Origin: Clostridia bacterium
Lineage (GTDB): Bacteria > Bacillota_A > Clostridia > Oscillospirales > CAG-272
Direction: 5' to 3'
Assembly: GCA_017462125.1 (NCBI GenBank)
Contig: JAFTRQ010000060.1
Coordinates: 1 to 28,694 of the forward strand
DNA: 28,694 nucleotides
Shown: piece after piece, positions 8,325 through 15,582 of the stretch
Layout: every line of letters begins with the position of its first letter
Position numbering within the stretch: position 1 is the stretch's first letter
Made by a program: the position numbers and the translations under genes
Notes under the pieces: model-generated
The model's database searches: none
Seen by the model: the letters and a program-made list of their open reading frames with translations, nothing else
What the model was told of the DNA's origin: nothing

Positions 8325-8353
8325 ATTATACTCTCAAAAGCCTTCCGTGTCAA
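8325..8353 (-). promoter_or_regulatory. SigA promoter of the isomerase operon
   Basis: Read on the minus strand, TTGACA (8348-8353) and TATAAT (8325-8330) are separated by 17 bases, about 50 bases upstream of the first isomerase start. Between this and the divergent plus-strand promoter (8354-8472) lie paired GAATTC palindromes at about 8364-8380 but no gene. Confidence 0.9.
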
Positions 8354-8472
8354 TGCCTTTCCACGAATTCTCAAGGAATTCCGACACCGATTTTCGGCAA
8401 TATATAAAAGGACGATTTTGCACTTTTATCAAAACAAAAGCAAATTATGTCAAAAACAAGGCTCATTTTGTG

Positions 8473-8501
8473 TTGACGGCTATAAATTTTTATGCTATAA
8501 T
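8473..8501 (+). promoter_or_regulatory. SigA promoter of the rhamnosidase/lyase operon
   Basis: TTGACG (8473-8478) and TATAAT (8496-8501) have a 17-base spacer, and an extended -10 TGC precedes TATAAT. It drives the rhamnosidase gene and is divergent from the isomerase promoter. Confidence 0.9.
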
Positions 8502-8513
8502 TTGAATGTAACG

Positions 8514-8526
8514 TACACTGCGTGTA
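8514..8526. promoter_or_regulatory. Palindrome downstream of the rhamnosidase -10, candidate operator
   Basis: TACAC TGC GTGTA is a perfect 5-bp inverted repeat with a 3-base centre, 13-25 bases after the -10 hexamer. It covers the region just after the expected transcription start, a position suited to a repressor. The regulator is unknown. Confidence 0.4.
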
Positions 8527-8551
8527 TTTTGAAAGAACGAGGTTAAATTAT

Positions 8552-10723
8552 ATGAATTTTCATGAAGCCTTTGGCAACGCACAGTGGATCGGTGCAGAGG
8601 ATCCCAAAATCTGCCCGATTTTCCGAAAGAATTTCAACGTCGATTCTCCGATCGATTCGGCAGAGCTGACGATTCTCGGCTTTGGCGGATTTGTATTCTA
8701 CGTGAACGGCGAATGTGTGACAGACCGTCTTTTCCTGCCTTTGACCAGCGAATTTGAGCCCCGCAAGATGCCTGATGACCAAAAGCTCAGCCCAAGAGCC
8801 TATTGCTATCACTTTGATCTTGCTCCCTTCTTAAAAAATGGCAAAAACACCTTGTCGGTTCTGCTTGGAAGCGGTTGGTACACCTACCCCACCCATTCCG
8901 TTCCTGCTTATGGCGAAAAAAAGCTTTGCTTCTCTCTGAAGCTTGTAACGGCTGACGGCGAAGAGGAGATCGTATCCGACGAGAGCGTGAAATATGCAAG
9001 CTCGTTCGTCTGCCACAGTGATTTTACCAACGGCATCGAATCACACAGCTACACCGATTGGAGCGACGCATTCCACTCCCCTGATTTTGATGATTCCGAA
9101 TGGAACAATGCAATACCCGCAAGACCTCTTGATACCGAATATTTCTTCACCGATTGTCCTCACGACAAGGTGATCGCGGCGCATCAGCCCATACTTGTCA
9201 AGGACTCGGGCGACGTAAAGGTATACGACGCGGGAAAGAACCTGTCGGGCTATCCCGTCCTGCGCTCCTGCGGTGCAGGTCAGATCACCGTGCAGTTCTC
9301 CGAGGAGATGACTGACGAGAAGGATATCCGAGAGACGATTTGGTTCCGCCAAAAGTTGGTATTCGACGTAACCGATGAGTCAAGAGCACTCTTCCCCCTT
9401 TTCACGTGGATGGGCTTCCGCTATTTCAGAGTTACAGGCCCCGCTACCGTAGAAAACGTGCTTGAAACACACGCTGACATTGAGGTCTCTTCAAGCTTTG
9501 AGAGCTGCGATGAAACGCTGAATTGGCTCTATCACACATATTTGAACACACAGCTCAACAACGTTCATACAGGCGTTCCCTCCGATTGTCCTCAGCTTGA
9601 GAGAAGAGGCTATACGGGAGACGGTCAGCTCGCCTGCCGTGCGGCAATGGCTTGCCTTGATGCAGAACAGCTTTATCGCAAATGGATCCTTGACATCTCC
9701 GACTGTCAGGACAGGATCAGCGGTCACGTACAGTACACCGCTCCTTACGTAGAAAGCGGAGGAGGCCCCGGCGGTTGGGGCGCGGCGATCGTGATCGTTC
9801 CCTATGAATTTTGGAAATATTACGGAGACGACAGCTATGCTCGCGAAATGTATCCGCAGATGCTCAAGTATTTTGAGTTTATGGAAACTCACAGCGAAAA
9901 TCTGCTTATGAAGGTAGATATGCCTCAAAACGCGTGGTGCCTTGGCGAATGGTGCACACCCGACGCCGTTGCGCTTCCCGCTCCCTTTATTAACAACTAT
10001 TTCTACGTAAAGGCTATGGAAAAGGCGATAGAGATCGCCAATCACCTTGGCTTTACCGATGATATCCCCATGCTGGAAAAGCGAATCGCCGAGCGCCGAC
10101 ACATTACAGAGGTAGCATACAAAAACAGCTGGGACAGCAATTTTATCGGTTGCAGACAGGGCGCGAACGCATTTGCGCTTGATATGGGAATCGGTGATAA
10201 ACGAACATGCCAGAAATTCATCGAGCATTATGAAAAAAACTCCTACTACGACACAGGCATTTTCGGAACCGACGTGGTGACGAGATTGCTCTTTGAATAC
10301 GGCAGAGCCGATATCGCATACAAGCTGATGACAGCAAGCGAGCCTTGGGGATTCGGTAAATGGATGAAGGATGGCGCTACCACCTTCTGGGAATATTGGT
10401 ACGACTACCGCTCCCACAACCACCCGATGTTCGGCGCGGTCACAGCATATCTGTTTGAGTATATCCTTGGAATCAAGCAAAAGGCTGACTCGTACGGTTA
10501 CGAAAGAATCGTGATCAACCCTGCAAAGATCGATACACTTCCCTGTGCCAAGGGACACATCACGGTCAAGCAAGGAAGGATCGCGGTGGCATTTGAGACA
10601 GACGGCAACGGCACACGAAAAATCACTGTTGAGATCCCGAAGGGCGTGCAAGCAGAGCTGACAGATGCAAACGGAACGCAGTTGATTCTGGAAGGCCCCG
10701 CCGCCACAACCATATTGTCCTGA
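8552..10723 (+). CDS. Alpha-L-rhamnosidase-like protein (GH78 type)
   Basis: This 723-residue protein has an N-terminal beta-sandwich region (to about 310) followed by an (alpha/alpha)6 barrel. The GH78 active-site stretch is DCPQLERRGYTGD at residues 345-357, with Asp345, Glu350 and Asp357 as the conserved acids; the candidate catalytic base is Glu614 in GATTFWE, and SHNHPMFGA follows. Compared with the common DCPQRDERLGWTGD form it is one residue shorter. It would release terminal alpha-L-rhamnose from oligosaccharides or glycosides. There is no signal peptide, so it acts in the cytoplasm on imported substrate. The start at 8552 follows a weak GAACGAGG ribosome site; the ATG at 8522 lies within the operator-like palindrome and is less likely. 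It is co-transcribed with the secreted lyase 30 bases downstream. Confidence 0.88.
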   Translation: MNFHEAFGNAQWIGAEDPKICPIFRKNFNVDSPIDSAELTILGFGGFVFYVNGECVTDRLFLPLTSEFEPRKMPDDQKLSPRAYCYHFDLAPFLKNGKNTLSVLLGSGWYTYPTHSVPAYGEKKLCFSLKLVTADGEEEIVSDESVKYASSFVCHSDFTNGIESHSYTDWSDAFHSPDFDDSEWNNAIPARPLDTEYFFTDCPHDKVIAAHQPILVKDSGDVKVYDAGKNLSGYPVLRSCGAGQITVQFSEEMTDEKDIRETIWFRQKLVFDVTDESRALFPLFTWMGFRYFRVTGPATVENVLETHADIEVSSSFESCDETLNWLYHTYLNTQLNNVHTGVPSDCPQLERRGYTGDGQLACRAAMACLDAEQLYRKWILDISDCQDRISGHVQYTAPYVESGGGPGGWGAAIVIVPYEFWKYYGDDSYAREMYPQMLKYFEFMETHSENLLMKVDMPQNAWCLGEWCTPDAVALPAPFINNYFYVKAMEKAIEIANHLGFTDDIPMLEKRIAERRHITEVAYKNSWDSNFIGCRQGANAFALDMGIGDKRTCQKFIEHYEKNSYYDTGIFGTDVVTRLLFEYGRADIAYKLMTASEPWGFGKWMKDGATTFWEYWYDYRSHNHPMFGAVTAYLFEYILGIKQKADSYGYERIVINPAKIDTLPCAKGHITVKQGRIAVAFETDGNGTRKITVEIPKGVQAELTDANGTQLILEGPAATTILS

Positions 10724-10753
10724 GCTATATTATGATAAAGAAAGGAATCCAAT

Positions 10754-12973
10754 ATGTTCAAAAAAATCATTTCATTTATTTTGTCTGCCTTGCTGCTAAT
10801 GGGTACGCTTTCGACAGCAATAATTGCCGCAGATGACAGCACAGAAGGAGGTACAGAAGCCGTGAATGCACAAAATCTTGCCAAACAACTGACCGAACAG
10901 GTCTCGGATATGGCTCATCCCTATATCCTTTACACAAAGGATGACGTTCCCGCTTTGCAGAAAAAGGTGGAATCGGGTATGTCTCTCAAGGCGTTTACCA
11001 CCATGAAAAACACCGCCAACTCATATCTTGGAAAGAGCATCTCCGTCGCCGTAGGCGCTCACGGAACGCTCGGACGTCAGCTTCAATCCTGGATTACCTA
11101 TCTTTCGGTAACAGGCATGATCACAGGTGATCAGAAATATACCAAAAAAGCAGTTTCCCTTGCAGTCAGCGCCGCAAAAACGGGAAGCATCGAGATCTAT
11201 CCTAAGATCAACGACGCTCTCGCCGTCGGAGACTTCGGGCACGCATACGCGCTTGCGTACGACTGGCTCTATGAGTATATGACCGAGGAGGAAAGAGCAC
11301 TGATCCGCGCCGAAATGGAAGAGATCGGCAATTGGCTTTATACAAAATCTCCCGAGGTAGATACGTGGGGCTCTCAAGAAGCCCGCAGAAAGGCTTGGAA
11401 CTGGAATGCCGTTACACACGGCGCTCTCGGTCTGATCGCCCTCTCTCTCGGTGACAAGCCCGAATGGCTCGAGCTTTCCATCGATCGCGCTATGGGCTAT
11501 TACCAGTACGCCGTCGACGGCACAGGTGCCGCAATGGAAGGACTCCATTACGTCGGCTACGCTTTCAACTCTTTGGCACCTTTGGATTGCGCCATATACA
11601 ATCTGACAGGTGTTGAGCTTTTGGATAGCTTCCCCGCAATGCAATCGATGCCCTATTGGAGCATGAATATGACCGTTCCCTTTGGAAAAGCGCAGGCAGC
11701 GATCGGACAGGGCGACGGAATCGGCAATTACAGCGGTCCTTACTACATCATCAATCGCTACAAGCAGGCTGATGCCCTTTGGGGTTGGATACATACCTAC
11801 GGTCTTTCCGGTGACGGAAGATTCTCAACCGAATACGAGGGTAACGGCTGGAGCATGCCCGCCATTATCTTCTTTGAGGATCAGTCCCTGACTCCCGTAG
11901 CTCCTACCGTCGAGAACAATCCCTTGATCCAGACCTATGACAAAGGACTTGTAATCGCACGTGACTCCTGGAACACAGACGCTTCTATGGTCACCTTCAC
12001 CTGCGGCTATGGCTACGCGGGCTGTTGGAATCATCCCGACGATAATACCTTCACCTTCTACGCAAAGGGAGAATCCTTTGTAGTCGATCTCGGCGCAGGC
12101 AAGCTACAGTCCTCTGACCACAACGTTATTCTTGTGGACGGAACGGGAATGTACTACACAGGCGGTGCAACGATGGCAGTAGGCGTTATGGAGGAAAACG
12201 CGATCCTTGAAAATGGCGCGCTCTATCTGCGCGGAAACAACGTTTCCTCCTATTTGAAAAACTCGGCATTGACGACAAGCATCCGTCATTTTGTGTACGG
12301 TGGCGGCGAGACCCCCTTCGTGCTGATATTCGATTACGCGAAGAAGGCAAGCAGCAAGCACACGTTCTCCACCAACTTCTACACCTACGCTAACAACAAG
12401 GTTACCGTATCCGAGGACGGAAGCTACGCTATCATCGAGGGAAAGAACACAGGCGCGCTCTGCTATGTGATCCCCTTCACTCCCGAAGGCGTTACGATCG
12501 ACACCAAGACCACCAACGGTGCAAGAGGTCTTTGCACCTCCTCCACCTCTACCCTGCACCGTCAGGCAACGGTATTTATCACCGCAAACCCCGACGGCAG
12601 TATGCCCAAGGTTGAGTTCAGCACCGAAGGAAAGAACACCTTTGTCAGCATCACGCGTACCGTGAACGGTGAATCTGTCACAGAAACCTATAATTTCGAT
12701 ATGAAGGAGCTGATCAGCCCCGAGATTCAGACAACCGAGGCAACGACAGAGGTTCCTACTGAAGTGATAGAGTCTATTGAGTCCGAATCCGTAACGGTGG
12801 AACAGACAGAAGCCTCCGACGTCGAACAGACCGAGGCTGAGCCCACCGAAAGCGAAACCGATGAGAAGCAGGCAGGCTGCGGCTCATCTGTCGGCGCGGC
12901 AACCGCAATACCCGCAGTCGCGGCAACGGCAGCCGTTCTGATTTGCAAAAAGAAAAAGAAATCCGAAGAATAA
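10754..12973 (+). CDS. Secreted, membrane-anchored heparinase II/III-like polysaccharide lyase
   Basis: This 739-residue protein has a signal peptide (about residues 1-26, cleavage near IIA-ADD). It contains an alpha/alpha-toroid region with ALAYDWLY and WNWNAVTHGALGL, typical of heparinase II/III and alginate-lyase-like proteins, then a beta-sandwich region with ITRTVNGE near the end. A Thr/Glu/Ser-rich linker (about 665-705) leads to a C-terminal GCGSSVGAATA stretch, one membrane helix and a KKKKK tail, a common surface anchor in Clostridia. It likely cleaves a uronate-containing polysaccharide outside the cell, feeding oligosaccharides to intracellular enzymes such as the rhamnosidase encoded 30 bases upstream. 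The ribosome site AAAGGAATCC is modest. Family assignment is good; substrate and PL number are uncertain. Confidence 0.8.
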   Translation: MFKKIISFILSALLLMGTLSTAIIAADDSTEGGTEAVNAQNLAKQLTEQVSDMAHPYILYTKDDVPALQKKVESGMSLKAFTTMKNTANSYLGKSISVAVGAHGTLGRQLQSWITYLSVTGMITGDQKYTKKAVSLAVSAAKTGSIEIYPKINDALAVGDFGHAYALAYDWLYEYMTEEERALIRAEMEEIGNWLYTKSPEVDTWGSQEARRKAWNWNAVTHGALGLIALSLGDKPEWLELSIDRAMGYYQYAVDGTGAAMEGLHYVGYAFNSLAPLDCAIYNLTGVELLDSFPAMQSMPYWSMNMTVPFGKAQAAIGQGDGIGNYSGPYYIINRYKQADALWGWIHTYGLSGDGRFSTEYEGNGWSMPAIIFFEDQSLTPVAPTVENNPLIQTYDKGLVIARDSWNTDASMVTFTCGYGYAGCWNHPDDNTFTFYAKGESFVVDLGAGKLQSSDHNVILVDGTGMYYTGGATMAVGVMEENAILENGALYLRGNNVSSYLKNSALTTSIRHFVYGGGETPFVLIFDYAKKASSKHTFSTNFYTYANNKVTVSEDGSYAIIEGKNTGALCYVIPFTPEGVTIDTKTTNGARGLCTSSTSTLHRQATVFITANPDGSMPKVEFSTEGKNTFVSITRTVNGESVTETYNFDMKELISPEIQTTEATTEVPTEVIESIESESVTVEQTEASDVEQTEAEPTESETDEKQAGCGSSVGAATAIPAVAATAAVLICKKKKKSEE

Positions 12974-12980
12974 TTTTCAA

Positions 12981-13015
12981 AAAGAGGCCGACTCAACCGA
13001 GTCGGTCTCTTTTTT
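12981..13015. terminator. Bidirectional intrinsic terminator
   Basis: A 13-bp stem (AAGAGGCCGACTC pairing with GAGTCGGTCTCTT, one G-U) has a 4-base loop, T6 on the plus side and a T-rich run on the minus side. It lies between the convergent lyase and oxidoreductase genes. Confidence 0.93.
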
Positions 13016-13027
13016 ATTTACTGTTGA

Positions 13028-14278
13028 TCAGTCTATTTCCGCGCCCTTCTCCACGAGTCTGGCGCGCAGGATCGATACGTCGATCGTATGCATATTTCTC
13101 CCGCTGTTATGGGCAAGCGCCGCGGCAACTCCCGCCGCCTCACCAAGACAAGCGCAGATAGGCATAATTCGAACCGCTGAATGTGCTTCGTGATCTGCCG
13201 AGAGGCAACGGCCCGCAACAAGCAGATTATCGATCTCCTTCGGAAGGATCGAGCGATACGGAATCTTGAAGTATTCGTCAGGTTGGAACCTGTAAATATA
13301 GGTTCCCGTACCCTCGGGGTTGTGAATATCCACGTCATAGTTTCCTACCGCGATCGAATCCTCAAAGGGGGTGCAGGAGCGGAGCTCCTCGCCTGTGAGG
13401 ATATGTACGCCCTTCAGCTTACGGCTCTCGCGCACACCAATCTCATCGGCTATGGTGGAAATGATACTGTCACGGCAGGCTTCGGAATGCTCAAGCAAGA
13501 AATTGTACATCTCCAGCACCTGACGGCGAGCCAATATCTCGGCATGGCTCAGCTCCTCGGTGCTTGTAGGATCGTGCTTCACCACGCGAGTGGTGTTGAG
13601 ATGCAGGGTGTCCTTTCCAAGACCCTTGAAGCACAGAATATTTTCGCGGGGGTTCTGTATTTTGCCCTCCGCCTGCAGTTGGTTATATTTTTCTATGAGG
13701 ACAGGTCTTTCTGCCAAGAATTTCGGAACGTCGACTCCCGTTAAGCGGAAGCAGGTAGTCATAGGCTGACAGAGAGAATCACTCTCACGGCCAAGCTGAT
13801 AATCGCATCCGGCAAAGGTAAACAGATCACCGTCACCGCTGGCATCGATGAAATAGTCTGCGGCAAGCTCGACTACTCCCGCCTTGCCGGCAACGCTGAC
13901 CGATCTGATGCTCCGCCCCTCAACGCTCGCGCCTACAAGCATCGTATGGAACATCACCTCAACGCCCGCCTCGCTCACCATATCGTCAAGAACAAACTTG
14001 AAAAATTCCGGCTGCCAGCCTCGCTCCGAGACTCCGCCCAATTCCCTGTGCCTGCGGCACATCTCGGCAAAAATTCCCGCGCTTAGCATACGTATTTTAC
14101 CGTCGGGAGTCTTCATGGAGTGCTTCATAAACGGATAGACAAGTCCGTTTGAAATAGCACCGCCAAGGCAGCCCATTCTTTCAATAAGCAAAACGGAAAG
14201 ACCGTCTCTTGCGGCGCTGACCGCCGCCGCTACTCCGCTGAGTCCTCCTCCGACAACTATAAGGCCGTATTTTTTCAT
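13028..14278 (-). CDS. FAD-dependent oxidoreductase (FAD_oxidored family)
   Basis: This 416-residue protein opens with a Rossmann dinucleotide motif GGGLSG at residues 10-15, preceded by a short beta strand, and has DASGDGDLF in the middle. Near the C-terminus it has LLVAGRCLSADHEAH and a MPICACLGEAAGVAAAL stretch, which is the classic end of this family. It binds FAD; the substrate is unknown, but relatives often sit in carbohydrate degradation loci. The start at 14278 puts the FAD motif near the N-terminus and has GGAAAGGAG upstream, although the 12-base spacing is long. The alternative ATG at 14306 would start before that ribosome site. It lies 30 bases after the metallophosphoesterase gene and is co-transcribed with it. 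Confidence 0.87.
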   Translation of the reverse strand: MKKYGLIVVGGGLSGVAAAVSAARDGLSVLLIERMGCLGGAISNGLVYPFMKHSMKTPDGKIRMLSAGIFAEMCRRHRELGGVSERGWQPEFFKFVLDDMVSEAGVEVMFHTMLVGASVEGRSIRSVSVAGKAGVVELAADYFIDASGDGDLFTFAGCDYQLGRESDSLCQPMTTCFRLTGVDVPKFLAERPVLIEKYNQLQAEGKIQNPRENILCFKGLGKDTLHLNTTRVVKHDPTSTEELSHAEILARRQVLEMYNFLLEHSEACRDSIISTIADEIGVRESRKLKGVHILTGEELRSCTPFEDSIAVGNYDVDIHNPEGTGTYIYRFQPDEYFKIPYRSILPKEIDNLLVAGRCLSADHEAHSAVRIMPICACLGEAAGVAAALAHNSGRNMHTIDVSILRARLVEKGAEID

Positions 14279-14308
14279 AATATGCTGAAGCTCCTTTCCA
14301 AAACGCAA

Positions 14309-15409
14309 TTAAAACAGAATTTCAATCTCATCCTTCGCAACGCCCAAATTGTCGGTAAACTTTACGTTGCAACGATCCGTGTACAGCTCAACGGCACCGC
14401 CCATAAACACGTTATCGGTAGCCTTGGAGGCAACGATAACAGGACAGGGCTGACCCTTATGATCCAACTCTCCACCGACGGGCGAAACGTAGCACTTATG
14501 TATATGCCCACACAGCATAATCTGCGGCTTGACGTGCTCCCGAAGCAGCCGTGACCACTCGGTGTAGGTCTCCTGCTCGATATCAAAGGGAGGCTTAAGC
14601 GTCTGCGTAAAGGGGTTGTGGCAGATAACGATACGGTTCTCTACCCCATCCGCTTCGTATTCCGTTGCGGCGCTTGCGATCACGTTACGTATAAAGTCGG
14701 TTTCGCGGCGTCTGAAATCCTCACAGCAGATCGTATGCCCGTACTCTGTATGGTCATCGCTCTTATCCTCTCCGCAATCCAATACCATGCCCCAAAGGCG
14801 ACCGAGGCGGAAGGTATAATAGGAACGCCCCATATCGGTTGGAACGTGCTCCTCGATCTTCTCCGCAAAGATGCCGCGTGTATCGTGATTTCCGCGGGAA
14901 AAGATCACGGGGATCTCTCCGTTGGTGATCTGTGCCGCGATCTCATGGATAGCGGTAAAATACTCGATTTTGCCGCTGTGATTGGGAATATCCCCGTTCA
15001 GCACCAACAGATCAAGTTTTTCGCCGAAATATTTGCCTGCCGCAACGGGCTCTGCCACGCGATTGTGCGCGTCGGCAATATGATAAATGCGGATCGCGCC
15101 GTCGCTTCGAACGGGACGGAAGGATGACGTGTACTCCATTACGTCACTCAATTCCGCAAAATACGGCTTGCGATCAAAAACCGTGCGATAACACACCGTA
15201 TACGTTTGCACCTCATCCAACAGCTCCATTGGCACGGTCATTCGATGTGTGGTGCACGCCGAACGCAGAATACCGTTGGAATCATCGTAAAAATTCCGAT
15301 CTCCCACACGCACCCACATTACGGTCTCACACGTAACCGGGACCATGATCTGATAATTCTTCCCCACCGCGTACACAGTCGGAACGGTTGCAAATTCCAA
15401 GGGCTTCAT
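14309..15409 (-). CDS. Metallophosphoesterase
   Basis: This 366-residue protein has all blocks of the calcineurin-like fold: Asp113 and His115 (IADAH), Asp140 (LNGD), Asn174-His175 (GNHD), His264 (CHNP) and the His302/His304 pair (GHIH). About 100 N-terminal residues precede the catalytic domain and resemble the beta-sandwich found before purple acid phosphatase domains. No signal peptide is seen, so it is probably cytoplasmic. It would hydrolyse a phosphate mono- or diester with a two-metal centre. The start at 15409 has AAAGGAGGA nine bases upstream; upstream ATGs in frame would overlap the promoter. It is the first gene of an operon with the FAD oxidoreductase. The substrate is unknown. 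Confidence 0.9.
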   Translation of the reverse strand: MKPLEFATVPTVYAVGKNYQIMVPVTCETVMWVRVGDRNFYDDSNGILRSACTTHRMTVPMELLDEVQTYTVCYRTVFDRKPYFAELSDVMEYTSSFRPVRSDGAIRIYHIADAHNRVAEPVAAGKYFGEKLDLLVLNGDIPNHSGKIEYFTAIHEIAAQITNGEIPVIFSRGNHDTRGIFAEKIEEHVPTDMGRSYYTFRLGRLWGMVLDCGEDKSDDHTEYGHTICCEDFRRRETDFIRNVIASAATEYEADGVENRIVICHNPFTQTLKPPFDIEQETYTEWSRLLREHVKPQIMLCGHIHKCYVSPVGGELDHKGQPCPVIVASKATDNVFMGGAVELYTDRCNVKFTDNLGVAKDEIEILF

Positions 15410-15445
15410 TTCTTGATCCTCCTTTGCTGAAACAGCTACAGATAT

Positions 15446-15474
15446 ATTATACACCCCTCCCCGAGCCATGTCAA
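15446..15474 (-). promoter_or_regulatory. SigA promoter of the phosphoesterase-oxidoreductase operon
   Basis: On the minus strand, TTGACA (15469-15474) and TATAAT (15446-15451) are separated by 17 bases, 37 bases before the start codon. Confidence 0.93.
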
Positions 15475-15526
15475 GAATATAGCGGAATTTCTGTAAGCGT
15501 TTTCTTTCCAAGAATACCGTAACAGC

Positions 15527-15564
15527 AAAAGCACTTTTGACAAATTCATGCCGAAAGTGCTTTT
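15527..15564 (-). terminator. Stem-loop terminator after the GH42 gene
   Basis: AAAAGCACTTT (15527-15537) pairs perfectly with AAAGTGCTTTT (15554-15564) around a 16-base loop. It lies 19 bases beyond the GH42 stop codon. The T-rich arm closes the stem on the minus strand. Confidence 0.7.
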
Positions 15565-15582
15565 CGTTGTATTTATCCGATA

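Noticed and set aside
9491..10651. Long minus-strand open frame opposite the rhamnosidase gene
   Set aside because: No ribosome site, no recognisable domain, and full overlap with a gene that has catalytic motifs on the other strand.
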